From positions 558,001 through 622,000 of the forward strand of contig NZ_JABMKY010000002.1 in NCBI RefSeq assembly GCF_013204845.1: DNA of 64,000 bases. Reading direction: 5' to 3'. This document shows positions 48,722 to 58,657 of this stretch, piece by piece. Every line of letters begins with the position of its first letter. Position 1 is the stretch's first letter. This stretch comes from Paenibacillus qinlingensis. GTDB taxonomy: Bacteria > Bacillota > Bacilli > Paenibacillales > NBRC-103111. Under the pieces are notes generated by a model that worked only from the letters and a program-made list of their open reading frames with translations, did not search any database and was not told the origin of the DNA. The translations under genes and the position numbers were made by a program.

Positions 48722-51613
48722 TTATTGTAATATCGCTAAATCAGTTAAAGCTGTCATATCCGTGAGATTATCCCAAATAAATGCTTTAAGCGAATACCCT
48801 TCCACTCGTTCCGGCGTCGTAATCGACACGGTTAGCGTATTATTATCGTATTTGTTCAATACGACCTCCTGACTCTTGGTTTCCACAATACCGGCTGGTC
48901 CATGTAAGACGACAATTAACGTTGCGTTCAGATGCTTTTCGGATGAATTAATGATTCTGGAAGATACCGTAATCGTACCTGCTTTCATAGCGGTTAGTTC
49001 CTGACCATTAGCATCCGTGAACGTTGGTGTCTCTACTGCCAGCTTCGGCCCGACAATCAACTCAACTGAATTGCTGTCTAGGAACCGGCCGTTATAGCTG
49101 AATTTGGCGTGAAAGTGAGTCACACCATTGGAAATGCCACTAACAATGCCACCGTTGATCGTTGCAACCGTCGGATCGTCAACGATATAAGACAGCTCCG
49201 CAGAATCCGTAGGCAGTTCTACCATCTGCCCTTCGCTGTCAGTACCTGTCACGGAGAATCTCGTCGTTTCGCCTTCACGTAATTGCAGCTTCGTAGTGAA
49301 CAGCTGAATGCGCGCGATATCTTCCAAGCCGAAGCCATCCAGATAAACGAGTTTAATCGCGTCAGCGACAACCTCGCCGCTTGCTGCATCACTCAACTGA
49401 ACGAAGCCCGAAGTACCTGCACTAAAACTATGAATACCGAGCTGGTTCCAGGTTCCCCCTCTAACCGGTCTTTGATCGGCCGTATAGGTTTTGGATCCTG
49501 TTGAAGAAGTCACTGTGTACTTCGCATTCCCCGCTCTCGATGAACCTCCGTCCGGCAGATAGTAATACACCGCATAAAATCCGGGAATCGTAACTTGTGG
49601 TGTCCATTTGACGGAGTTCGTTCCCGAACCTGCTGCAATCTTCACAAAGTTGTTATTATAGGAATTGGTTCCTGTTGCAGCCGTCCATGTACCGACCTTA
49701 ACAGCCTGTGTATCATCGATGATAACAGATTTTCGCGTTTTTACGGCAATGTTTGCGCTTGGCTCGGACGCATTCCAATTCCTGTCTTTGGCTACCACGT
49801 AGAGATTGTAGTCCGTATCTGGCGTGAGACCTGTTACCGTAGCTTCATTGCTGGCGATCACAGAGGTGAGCAGTTGATTGTTCGCTGCATTATAAATTTC
49901 CGCATCCAGTTCCACACCATTTTCAGAAGCCGCCCATGTCAAGGTGACGGTCGAGTCCTGGTAATCTTTCACTGCCACCGCAGTTGGTTTCACCGGAGCA
50001 ATCGTATCATTAATGGCTGTAGATGAATCTTCGAACGCCCCGATATCTGGCGATCCCCGGTAAATCGGATTGTTCCAGAAATCTCTTCCCCCGTTGTTAG
50101 CGACGACAGTACCCGCTCCAATCAACGGCGAATCCGGCTTTAACTTATAACCGTCCACCGTATTGTAACCATCCACACCTTTACCGGGATCTACGAAGCC
50201 AGGATCGCCGACAACGTTATTCTTCCCTTGTGCTGGTGCTGCCTTGCCGTAAAATGCGTTGGACAGAAATTTAGGACCCGTCGGATACGTTTCTGTGACG
50301 GGAGATGGCCCAGTTACATAAAAAACGTTGTTCATATACGTTGCATTCGGATTATTTTTCATTTGAAACCCGATGCCAAGATCATTATAGAAAACGTTGT
50401 TGTAATAGATTCCCGGGTCGTTGATATTCATCGTATAGCTATGCCATCCGTCACGCTTATCGTTCTGACTGATGTTGTAGCGGAGGATGTTGATGCCGCC
50501 TTTCAACTGCCCCATATCCATGAAGAAACCGCCTGCATTGTCATGGGTGTAATTGTATTGGAAAATATGGTCGCCTCGCGTGGCCAGATCCGTATCGAAA
50601 GCTGCAGAATCCGAATCGGCTTTAATCTCCGCACGTGTACGCCCTACTTCGTTAAATTGCACGAGCGCCCGGTCGGTTCTCCATACCCAGATACCGGCAA
50701 TCCATTTGATTCCAGGGGCATAAGCACCTGCATCCAAACTGATGTTATGCTCAATCAATGGATTAACTGATACCCCTACAATGATGCCGTCTGCACCCGT
50801 ATTTGACACTGTGTTACCTTTAATCGTGACATTTCGGTTAAAATACGCGACATCATTGGAGAATGCCGTAATATTAACCCCAATGACCGCCAGATCATGA
50901 ATATAATTGTTTTCAAGGGTCAAACCGTCAATATATGCTTTGGGCTTGCCTGTTTCGAATTCCCACGCTTCAATTTGGATACCGGCGTTCGCGTTTTTGT
51001 TAACGCCTTTATCCTTGCCATCTGTCGTCGTGGTCGTCGCTTCACCTGTCAAATTCATCCCTGTGACATCATGAATATCCATATTACGAATCGTAATATC
51101 ATTCATAGGTCCATTGTGAAATGATTTAATCCAGATCCCGCTTCTTCTGTAAAAACCCGTTTTGTAGTCATCCGGTGCCGCTGGATTAAAGTTCGTTAAC
51201 TCCAGATCCTGCAGCGTAATATACTGAATATTTTCCAGATCGATCGCTGCATAAGCCGCATTGGCATTAATGATTGGTGTAGGACCATCCCCATATTTGC
51301 CTACAACAATGGGATTCCCCTCTGCCCCGGAGCTTTTCAGCTTCAGAGAGCCTGACCAAGAACCGCCAGATTTGAACAAAATATGATCGCCAGGTTGAAA
51401 ATTAGTCTTGTTGTTCACCTTTGCTAAGCTCTTCCAAGCTGTCGCTTCACTCGTTCCATTATTACTGTCATTTCCGTTAACGGCATCCATATAGTATGTA
51501 ACTCCATCAGCATAGGCACGATTAACAGGACCGACAGCTCCCCATGCACTTAGCAGCATAATTGCTGTCATAGCAATGGAAATCATCTGTACAATTTGAC
51601 GTTTATATTTCAT
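48722..51613 (-). CDS. Secreted right-handed beta-helix protein with FN3 and golvesin-like domains
   Basis: About 963 aa. A signal peptide (about residues 1-36, ending near RAYADG) leads into a parallel beta-helix (about 40-525) that opens with YYMDAVNGNDSNNGTSEATAW and repeats turns such as ITIRNMDIHDV, as in polysaccharide lyases and other pectin-active proteins. Then come a fibronectin type III domain (about 540-630), a golvesin-like domain (about 635-765, PQVTIPGFYAVYYYLPDGG) and bacterial Ig-like C-terminal domains. ATG at 51613 has AGGAGG six bases upstream, 11 bases after the SLH gene stop. Probably binds or cleaves plant polysaccharide. No lyase catalytic residues could be confirmed by eye. 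Confidence 0.82.
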   Translation of the reverse strand: MKYKRQIVQMISIAMTAIMLLSAWGAVGPVNRAYADGVTYYMDAVNGNDSNNGTSEATAWKSLAKVNNKTNFQPGDHILFKSGGSWSGSLKLKSSGAEGNPIVVGKYGDGPTPIINANAAYAAIDLENIQYITLQDLELTNFNPAAPDDYKTGFYRRSGIWIKSFHNGPMNDITIRNMDIHDVTGMNLTGEATTTTTDGKDKGVNKNANAGIQIEAWEFETGKPKAYIDGLTLENNYIHDLAVIGVNITAFSNDVAYFNRNVTIKGNTVSNTGADGIIVGVSVNPLIEHNISLDAGAYAPGIKWIAGIWVWRTDRALVQFNEVGRTRAEIKADSDSAAFDTDLATRGDHIFQYNYTHDNAGGFFMDMGQLKGGINILRYNISQNDKRDGWHSYTMNINDPGIYYNNVFYNDLGIGFQMKNNPNATYMNNVFYVTGPSPVTETYPTGPKFLSNAFYGKAAPAQGKNNVVGDPGFVDPGKGVDGYNTVDGYKLKPDSPLIGAGTVVANNGGRDFWNNPIYRGSPDIGAFEDSSTAINDTIAPVKPTAVAVKDYQDSTVTLTWAASENGVELDAEIYNAANNQLLTSVIASNEATVTGLTPDTDYNLYVVAKDRNWNASEPSANIAVKTRKSVIIDDTQAVKVGTWTAATGTNSYNNNFVKIAAGSGTNSVKWTPQVTIPGFYAVYYYLPDGGSSRAGNAKYTVTSSTGSKTYTADQRPVRGGTWNQLGIHSFSAGTSGFVQLSDAASGEVVADAIKLVYLDGFGLEDIARIQLFTTKLQLREGETTRFSVTGTDSEGQMVELPTDSAELSYIVDDPTVATINGGIVSGISNGVTHFHAKFSYNGRFLDSNSVELIVGPKLAVETPTFTDANGQELTAMKAGTITVSSRIINSSEKHLNATLIVVLHGPAGIVETKSQEVVLNKYDNNTLTVSITTPERVEGYSLKAFIWDNLTDMTALTDLAILQ

Positions 51614-51624
51614 GGTTACCCTCC

Positions 51625-54600
51625 TCATGGACGCACGAGAGATATCGCGTTGAACAGATTGACGATCACTTGTGCGGCCTCAGCGCGTGTGGTATGACCC
51701 AGCGGCTCGAACTTTCCATTGGCACGTCCTTGAATCCATTTGTTGGTGAAAGCTTTGTTCACAGCATCTACTGCCCAGGATGAAATTTGCGACTGATCAG
51801 CGAAATTCGCGGATGCTACCGAAGCGGAGGACTGGCTATTCTTCTCAAACGCCCTCATGAACATAACGACCATTTCTTGACGGGAAATTGGTGCATTGGG
51901 CTCAAATAACGTCGCGCTTTTGCCTTGTACAATACCTCTGCTGACAGCAATGGAAACCGACTCTGCGTACCAGCTGTTTGGAACTACATCGGTAAACTCA
52001 TGAGTACCCTTGCTGGAAAGATGCAACGCTTTGACCAATAGCGCCGTGAACTCTGCTCGCGTCAGACTCCGGTCTGGCTCGAATCGCTTCGCATCTGTTC
52101 CCGACAGTATGAGTCTGGCGGTTAGATCCCGAATGGCACTGGCAGCCCAGTGGCCTGCAGGGACATCGCTGTAATCTTTTTGCAGCTCAAGTACCCCATA
52201 TTGGCTAAAATGCGGAAGCTCCGCAGTAATTTCACCATTGCTGCTCTGACCGCCAATGTAAGACAGTTGGCCATTATCTGAAATGTAGTATAAGGCTGCC
52301 CACTTTACCTCCGTATTGCCATCAAGCTTCAGACGAAGGGTGATCGGCGCATCGAATTGTGTTACTTTAAGGGTCTTGCCAGATGGACTCGTCAGTGTCA
52401 ATTCGAAATTGTGAATTTTGCTGCCCAGTTTCACATTACCAGCAAAGGCTTGTTGGAGCTGTTGTTGCAATTGATTAGCTGCAGGTTCAGTGAGTGGCGT
52501 GATGTTGAATGTCGCCACAGCATTCTTCCATTCTGTTCCTGCCGTCAAAGCCGCCACTTGTTTGAAAACCTCTGGTGGAATGCTCACGCTCAGCTCTTTG
52601 GATTTGATTTCAAATTTTTTCTGCCCAATATAACTGAAAGCATCCGTTGGAAAGCTGACCTGAATCTTATCGGAAGCAACGGTGTAACTTGCACTTCCTT
52701 TCAAATAGCTCCCTGTCAATACACCTGAATTCGAATCTTGCCCAGGTCCAGAACCGCCTGTGCCTGGAAGTTCAATAACAGTTGTGTTAACCACCAGCAG
52801 GGTCAACGCAGAAGCAGTGCCTGCACTGAATTCGAATGATAAAGTTGAACCACCTAAGGGCAATCTCGCGAGGTACGATTTGGATAATACAACCCGTGTG
52901 CCGTTCACGACATAATCCGTACCCGCAATTAGAACGTTTGTTCCATTCTTAATTGCTGTCAGCGTATTCCCATTCAGGGTCATGTCAACGTTCAAATCAG
53001 CTTGTTTGGATACGTTCTTATCAAACGAAACCGTTATTGCTGATAGAGTCGAATTGGCATCACCAACTGTAAAGGCCGTTGCTTGCGGAACCTGGATACC
53101 TTGGCCGCCAATTTTGACCGTGTATGATCCTTTTTTATTAGCCAAACTACTTAAATCAAACTGGAACGCAAAATTTCCTTCTTCATCGCTAGTGGTTTGG
53201 TCCAGTGCAATCGTTACGCCGCCTTCATTTTGCATCGCCATTGTCACATAGCTGTCCTGAACATGATACGTTTGCCCGCTCACCGTAACGAACTGCGTGC
53301 TCGGATCGACGGTCGCCATCACATTCATCTCTGAAACTGGTACTGCTGTTGGCTCAAAGGCAATCTTGCCAAAGTTTCCTCTTACCTTCTTGTTCTGTTC
53401 ACCGTTAATTGTCCAGCCCCATTGACCACGACTAGCAAAGCCTCCGTCGCTCAGGAAAGCGTTCAGAATGAATGGTTTGCCGGTCCATGGTTGAGATAAA
53501 CCTAGTGCATGCAGAGGTATGGCCACTTCCATCGTATAGCCTTTTCCATCTGTGTCCTTCTTAAGCTCCATGAAAACGGACGGTTTGGAGTTTACGCCAT
53601 TAATGGACATATAGGATTGATAACCAAAATCAATACCGCTTCCAAGTACTAACTGAATATCAGTTGGAAGCATAGTACCCTTTTTATCTGGATACTGGAT
53701 ATAATCGAGATCCTCAGCACCCATAAACAATTCAAGCACATCACCGTTCCAGATACCTGTTCCTGTTTTGGTATTGATCATCGGTGTTGGATCTTTGATT
53801 TTAGCTCCGAGATACAGCTTCCTCTCATCATATTTAAAATAAATGTCCGCACTATGCTTATCTCCGTTATTATCGGTTACGCCTGCGATGCGCATCAGTT
53901 CGCTGCCAGCCCATTCACCTATTGGATTGCCATTTTCAGCATCAGTTTCAACCACACCATCCAGGACGATTTCGCCTGCAGCGCGTTTGATCATAATGTC
54001 GGTATCAATCGGAGCAACAGGAACTTCCGTCCCATAGCCGAAAGCCATCTTCGTTAAGTAAGGGAACCCGTTCCCTGTATTTCCGATGAGCTTCACCCTG
54101 ACGTATTTGACTGCTGGAGGCAAATAATTCGCTTGCACAACGTCCGGTATGCTGTTATTTGCTAAGGATCCGAAGGCTGGATGTTTGTAAACGCCAGCAA
54201 TGTTGTACAACGTGAAATCAATGCCGTTTGTCGAGGTCCACAGTTCCATGGCTGGGCTACTCGGGAGATTACCGAAATAATAGCCTTCGACATACGCATT
54301 TTTGAAGTCCTTGCCAGCTGGCGCTGCATACGTCATCATCGACGCATTTGTCGTATCCCTGCGCTTAATATAGGAAGTTGTGCCAAAGGTTCGTATATCG
54401 GCAATCGTGGATGGATTGACCACTTGCAAATTGGAGGTATCGCTTCCCGCTGTATACATAGAGAAACTGGATGCATCATCAATTACATATCCACTTAGCG
54501 GTGTTGTTGTTGAGAGTGAGCTCTGGATACTAATTTGATCAATTTTGAAGTCAGCTGCTGTAGCCGTATCTCCATAAAATGTAGCTTGGGGCAGGATGAC

Positions 54601-56004
54601 GCGTAGATATTTAGTTCCTGGTGTAATCGGTTCTGCCGTGGTGTATGTTGCTTTTACATATTGAACACCTGACATGAGCTCTGGACGAAGCTTGCGAAGC
54701 AGTGTAACTTTTTTGCCATTCTCAAAAGTACCTGTTTGGCTGTTATACACCGCTTCATACACGGATAGTTCATTTTGTGGCGTGAAGTTCAGCGTCCATT
54801 TGTTATAGGTAACTTCCATATCCATGGACTTGAAATCACTTGCCCCGGAATAGTAGGAGAAATCTCCTGCCATACCTATGGCACTGCCACTGTTAATTGT
54901 GGTTCCTTTGTAACTGAAAACTTGTGAGAAATTTGACAGCTCATCCAAAAACCGATGATTACTGTCAAACGCTATCGTGTTTCCCGTAACGGTGCCCGCC
55001 AACGAAGATGTAGGTGGTTGTGGCACATATACGCCGGAACTTACTACATGTGTACCCGAAATAGTCCCTTGTTCTGCAATTGGCGTAACCCCAAAAAATA
55101 CATATTTGCCAATATCTTCGGCCACAATCGTATAATCGGCATACACCGCATTCGTTATCGTTGTTTTATCTGAGCCGTTGGCTTGTGTCCCCCGATACCA
55201 CTTGTAAACCGACGTTCCTTCAGGATCAGATTCCGTATCGTTGAACGAGTAGTCACCTGTTAACTTATTTCCAAGTGCAGGTGTGCCATTCACGTTTAAA
55301 GTCACCGCTGTCGGAGCTTGATTAACCTGGCCTCCGCCTTGGCCGTTGTCTTCTTTCACAATGACAAGATCATCTACAGAGATGGTGCCTGTCTGATTAC
55401 GATACGAAGAGAACGAATACTGGGAAACCGAGCTAGCTGTTGGCGTATAAATGGCAATATTTGAAGCCAAGGCTGTGCCATCAATCGTGACACTATATTG
55501 CTTGTTAATCATGTTCACATCAATATGGATGTTGTACCATTGATTCGCTGCAATACCAGTCAGGACTGTGGTCTTATCGTTTGCACCCGATCTGCGTGCA
55601 ATCTTGTTCCCGAAAAACAACAACTCGACCACTTTTTCCTCTTGCGCATTCTTTAATGCAAAGAAGTATCCTTCAAAGCCTGAGTTGATTGTACTAGTCT
55701 TAGCACGCAAATCTACACTGAAAGAAGTGGTGATGGGAGAAGCAAAATTGTAGGTAGCCATATTTGCAGTACCATTGCTATTCTCTGTCGTGGACAAAGA
55801 GCGGTTACCATAGGTATCTTGCACGACACTGACTACATTGGGGGTTGCTGTGGCCACCCACCCAGTAGGCACTTGACCTATAGAAGTGTTTTGAAAGTCT
55901 TCTGATAGAACGGTTATACTTGCGGCTTCTGCCTCATGAGTTGCTATGGGAACCATGCTGAATAGAAGGGCTGCCAATGTAAGCATTGTTACTAGTTTTC
56001 TCAT
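51625..56004 (-). CDS. Giant S-layer-anchored protein with LamG-like, CBM9-like and X2 modules
   Basis: 1459 aa. Signal peptide (1-28). LamG-like jelly roll (about 30-215), an Ig-like module (about 228-330), a middle region with F5/8-like or CBM6-like beta modules, a CBM9-like domain (about 665-890, VLDGVVETDAENGNPIGEW ... YFKYDERKLYLGAKIKDPTP), an X2 module (about 980-1078) and three C-terminal SLH motifs (about 1277-1459, including YSDVPAGHWAASAI and FTDVVPNSWYAESV). It should be held on the cell-wall polymer through SLH and bind plant polysaccharide outside. ATG with GAGGTGG upstream. Located between the foldase and beta-helix genes. Confidence 0.9.
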   Translation of the reverse strand: MRKLVTMLTLAALLFSMVPIATHEAEAASITVLSEDFQNTSIGQVPTGWVATATPNVVSVVQDTYGNRSLSTTENSNGTANMATYNFASPITTSFSVDLRAKTSTINSGFEGYFFALKNAQEEKVVELLFFGNKIARRSGANDKTTVLTGIAANQWYNIHIDVNMINKQYSVTIDGTALASNIAIYTPTASSVSQYSFSSYRNQTGTISVDDLVIVKEDNGQGGGQVNQAPTAVTLNVNGTPALGNKLTGDYSFNDTESDPEGTSVYKWYRGTQANGSDKTTITNAVYADYTIVAEDIGKYVFFGVTPIAEQGTISGTHVVSSGVYVPQPPTSSLAGTVTGNTIAFDSNHRFLDELSNFSQVFSYKGTTINSGSAIGMAGDFSYYSGASDFKSMDMEVTYNKWTLNFTPQNELSVYEAVYNSQTGTFENGKKVTLLRKLRPELMSGVQYVKATYTTAEPITPGTKYLRVILPQATFYGDTATAADFKIDQISIQSSLSTTTPLSGYVIDDASSFSMYTAGSDTSNLQVVNPSTIADIRTFGTTSYIKRRDTTNASMMTYAAPAGKDFKNAYVEGYYFGNLPSSPAMELWTSTNGIDFTLYNIAGVYKHPAFGSLANNSIPDVVQANYLPPAVKYVRVKLIGNTGNGFPYLTKMAFGYGTEVPVAPIDTDIMIKRAAGEIVLDGVVETDAENGNPIGEWAGSELMRIAGVTDNNGDKHSADIYFKYDERKLYLGAKIKDPTPMINTKTGTGIWNGDVLELFMGAEDLDYIQYPDKKGTMLPTDIQLVLGSGIDFGYQSYMSINGVNSKPSVFMELKKDTDGKGYTMEVAIPLHALGLSQPWTGKPFILNAFLSDGGFASRGQWGWTINGEQNKKVRGNFGKIAFEPTAVPVSEMNVMATVDPSTQFVTVSGQTYHVQDSYVTMAMQNEGGVTIALDQTTSDEEGNFAFQFDLSSLANKKGSYTVKIGGQGIQVPQATAFTVGDANSTLSAITVSFDKNVSKQADLNVDMTLNGNTLTAIKNGTNVLIAGTDYVVNGTRVVLSKSYLARLPLGGSTLSFEFSAGTASALTLLVVNTTVIELPGTGGSGPGQDSNSGVLTGSYLKGSASYTVASDKIQVSFPTDAFSYIGQKKFEIKSKELSVSIPPEVFKQVAALTAGTEWKNAVATFNITPLTEPAANQLQQQLQQAFAGNVKLGSKIHNFELTLTSPSGKTLKVTQFDAPITLRLKLDGNTEVKWAALYYISDNGQLSYIGGQSSNGEITAELPHFSQYGVLELQKDYSDVPAGHWAASAIRDLTARLILSGTDAKRFEPDRSLTRAEFTALLVKALHLSSKGTHEFTDVVPNSWYAESVSIAVSRGIVQGKSATLFEPNAPISRQEMVVMFMRAFEKNSQSSASVASANFADQSQISSWAVDAVNKAFTNKWIQGRANGKFEPLGHTTRAEAAQVIVNLFNAISLVRP

Positions 56005-56034
56005 TCTGCCACCTCGTCATTATCTCGAATTTCC

Positions 56035-57135
56035 TTACTTCTCGAGCAATACTTTAGCTGCAACGGAATTTAGCGCCTCATCATTCACAATGAGTTCAGC
56101 TTGGCTGACTTTATCCTGAAGGAACCGATCGAAAGCTTGATCACCTAGTTTCTGTGCAATCCCCTTACTCACTTCATCCAGTGGAAGTAAAACATCTGCT
56201 TGTTTCTCCACACACTGCAATACGTTGAGTGTCTGACGCTCCTCAATAACGCCACTAATTTCGCCGTAATGCAGACCTTTCGCTGCTAATGCAATGGCGG
56301 GACCCGTCATCACATCCATTCGGGCTGATTTGGCGTCGAAAACTTGTTCCTTACACCTGTAGATAGCAGGCTGATTTTCACAATACATATCCGTTACTGT
56401 CTTGAAATCTTTGCCAGCTTCCAATTTCTTGATTACATCCTCCAACTGCTGCTCGGCGCCCAATTTGGATGTTCCTTCATTCGTTACGCTGTAAGGGATG
56501 GAAATCATGTTTACCTTGCTCATACCTGCCTTCACAAAATCCCTTTGATTCGCATCATAATAAGTTTTAATTTCTGTCTCCTTGATTGTTGCAGAGCTGT
56601 TCATCTTACGCTTAAGATCTTCAAGCAATTGTGACTGTCTCATCTCGTAATACACTTTTGCATCCAATTGTTTGGGACCATAGATAGGTTTACCAGCTCT
56701 TGCATCCTTTGTTCTTCGTTCATTCTCAATCCGCAATTGTTCAAGAAATGCCGTATAGCTGGCATTCTGAAGATGACCATATTGAATACCCAGCGATTGC
56801 TGAACCTTCAACATCATCATTTTCCGAAGAACCTCTTTAGTAATTTTGTCTAATGGAATTTCACCCTGATAACTCGTTGTCCAAAATTCAGGACTCTCTT
56901 CAGCTCCGTATGTATGTTGAAAATAAGCGAGAATCTTTGCGCGCTCCGCCACTAAGAAGACGGAAAATTCTCTAGCTTCAACAACCTCGCCGTTAACGGA
57001 GGCAACACTTGCAGCATTGGAACTGTCCTCTCGAATGAGCTGTATGCTTCCAGTTAGCAAGATACCCGCCAGAATCACAATAAAACACCATAAACCGATA
57101 GCCAGTCTGCTGTTTCTCGCCTTTTTCATCGTCAT
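56035..57135 (-). CDS. Parvulin-type peptidyl-prolyl isomerase/foldase (SurA/PrsA-like)
   Basis: 366 aa with an N-terminal membrane anchor (about residues 11-32) and no lipobox. A SurA-N-like helical region (about 40-190) includes NGEVVEAREFSVFLVAERAKIL. The parvulin-like domain spans about 200-320 and has LEAGKDFKTVTDMY, GLHYGEISGVIE and VLQCVEKQ. It probably folds or guides exported proteins; its place directly upstream of two very large surface proteins suggests a dedicated foldase (inference). ATG with GGAGG seven bases upstream. First gene of that operon. Confidence 0.83.
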   Translation of the reverse strand: MTMKKARNSRLAIGLWCFIVILAGILLTGSIQLIREDSSNAASVASVNGEVVEAREFSVFLVAERAKILAYFQHTYGAEESPEFWTTSYQGEIPLDKITKEVLRKMMMLKVQQSLGIQYGHLQNASYTAFLEQLRIENERRTKDARAGKPIYGPKQLDAKVYYEMRQSQLLEDLKRKMNSSATIKETEIKTYYDANQRDFVKAGMSKVNMISIPYSVTNEGTSKLGAEQQLEDVIKKLEAGKDFKTVTDMYCENQPAIYRCKEQVFDAKSARMDVMTGPAIALAAKGLHYGEISGVIEERQTLNVLQCVEKQADVLLPLDEVSKGIAQKLGDQAFDRFLQDKVSQAELIVNDEALNSVAAKVLLEK

Positions 57136-57238
57136 CTACTCACCTCCATGTGAAAAAGTTTCCAACTCACTCACATATTAGCAGTTATGATTCAGCCCCG
57201 ACTATATGATTACATGACATAAACATCGAATTTGTAAC

Positions 57239-57399
57239 CTATTCTGAAGTATCCGTTGCAATCTCCCTTGACTCAAAGTGAGACCAAACCAGATCGGGTA
57301 CCGGTGTCTGCAAAAACCTTTCCCCTTCTGTGACTAATTGTTCTAGATATGGCAAATAGACCTCATCGGAAAGAATTCAAGTATGTCGTTAACTTTCAT
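57239..57399 (-). pseudogene. Small gene downstream of the MFS transporter, apparently frameshifted
   Basis: An ATG at 57399 overlaps the MFS stop codon (ATGA). The first frame encodes MKVNDILEFFP and then stops after seven unrelated residues. The next frame starts DEVYLPYLEQLVTEG and continues to ATDTSE and a TAG at 57239-57241. A single missing base in CCGATGAGG (57364-57372) joins the two frames into a 53-codon protein. It is either a recently broken gene, a sequencing error or a translational frameshift site. No family recognised. Confidence 0.5.
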
Positions 57400-58598
57400 G
57401 CAGATAACCTCTCCTCTTCCGGAAGCCGGATATTTCTTCCTGCGCCAAGACCCGCCCATAAAAATACAAGGATAGCAACGAATAGCACACTTAGCGGTGT
57501 ACGCCAACCTCCGCTCAAGTCATGCAGCCAACCAAATAAAGCAGGTCCTGTACAAGCAAGTGTATACCCGATAGATTGCGCCATGCCGGATATTTCGGCT
57601 GCTTGACGTGTGCTGTTCGTACGCAAATTAAAGAACATCATCGTCAGGCTAAAGGCAAATCCAGCCGCACTGCCGATGAGAGCGCCACCTAACGCAAGCA
57701 GCACCACATGGTTCATGAATAAACAAAGAACCCCGCCAATAGACATGGCAGCACTCGTCATTGCTAATACACGTTGGTTCTTCATCTTAACTGCAATCAA
57801 AGGCACAACGAAATTAAAGGGTAGTCCGGCAAATTGCATCAAACCGACCATGACACCAGAGGTGCCCGCACCGACTCCGCGTTCTGCCGCAATGTCAGGA
57901 AGCCAGGCCATGACCACATAGAAAAAGAACGATTGCAATCCTAAATATAGGGTAATTTGCCAAGATAATTTATATCGCCATAAGGATATTCGTTTTTCTT
58001 TTGTACTTGTATTGACCGTTAACGTTGCGTGCTGACGCGCTCTTATACAGTACAACCAATAGGAAGCGGTCAGGATAGCTAGAATCCCCCACAAAGCCAA
58101 CGTTTTCTCCCAACCCCAGCCCAACGACCTGGCAATTGGGATACTTGAAGCCGATGCAATGGATCCCGTTAGATTCATGGAGACCGTGTAGATGCCTGTC
58201 ATAAATCCAAGCCGGTTCGGAAAATAACGATTTAACAAGGAAGGCAGCAAGACGTTGCCAACGGCAATGCCCATACCCGCCATTGTCGTGCCGACAAGCA
58301 GCAGACTTACACCTGACCAAGGTCGTATCAGAAGGCCTGACGCCAACAAGAGTAATGCGGCGAACACCACGCGTTCCAACCCAAAGCGATTGGCCAGTCG
58401 TGGCGACAGAATAGAGAAAGCTGCAAATGCCATCAGAGGCAGCGTCGTTAGTGTGCCTGCCACAAGATGTGACAAACTCAATTTCTGACTGATGGATTCC
58501 AGCAGTGGACTAATTGACGTTAATGGCGCCCGTAAATTAGAAGCAATGAGTACAATGGCAATGACCATGGCTAGTTTATTTTTTTCAATTTTCCACAT
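57396..58598 (-). CDS. MFS transporter, CynX/NimT type
   Basis: 400 aa with 12 predicted membrane helices and the loop motifs of the CynX/NimT group: NLRAPLTSISPLL in the first helix, RLANRFGLERV in loop 2-3 and GMAQSIGYTLACTGPALFG in helix 10-11. Members export or import cyanate, 2-nitroimidazole or unrelated small molecules, so the substrate is open. ATG at 58598 with GGGTGAG upstream; a GTG three codons earlier lies in that site. The small gene downstream overlaps its stop. Confidence 0.88.
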   Translation of the reverse strand: MWKIEKNKLAMVIAIVLIASNLRAPLTSISPLLESISQKLSLSHLVAGTLTTLPLMAFAAFSILSPRLANRFGLERVVFAALLLLASGLLIRPWSGVSLLLVGTTMAGMGIAVGNVLLPSLLNRYFPNRLGFMTGIYTVSMNLTGSIASASSIPIARSLGWGWEKTLALWGILAILTASYWLYCIRARQHATLTVNTSTKEKRISLWRYKLSWQITLYLGLQSFFFYVVMAWLPDIAAERGVGAGTSGVMVGLMQFAGLPFNFVVPLIAVKMKNQRVLAMTSAAMSIGGVLCLFMNHVVLLALGGALIGSAAGFAFSLTMMFFNLRTNSTRQAAEISGMAQSIGYTLACTGPALFGWLHDLSGGWRTPLSVLFVAILVFLWAGLGAGRNIRLPEEERLSA

Positions 58599-58623
58599 GC
58601 AACTCACCCTTACTTAAATGGGA

Positions 58624-58646
58624 ACGGCTCCGATTATCGGAGCCGT
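58624..58646. terminator. Hairpin between the sugar-binding protein and MFS genes
   Basis: ACGGCTCCGAT and ATCGGAGCCGT form a perfect 11-bp stem with a one-base loop, 12 bases after the binding-protein stop. The T-run is absent, so termination is likely but weaker. Confidence 0.6.
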
Positions 58647-58657
58647 CCATGTAATCA

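Noticed and set aside
50228..50770. Open frames antisense to the beta-helix and SLH genes (also 49595-50026, 52357-52728)
   Set aside because: Antisense shadows inside large coding regions with no domain or start signals.
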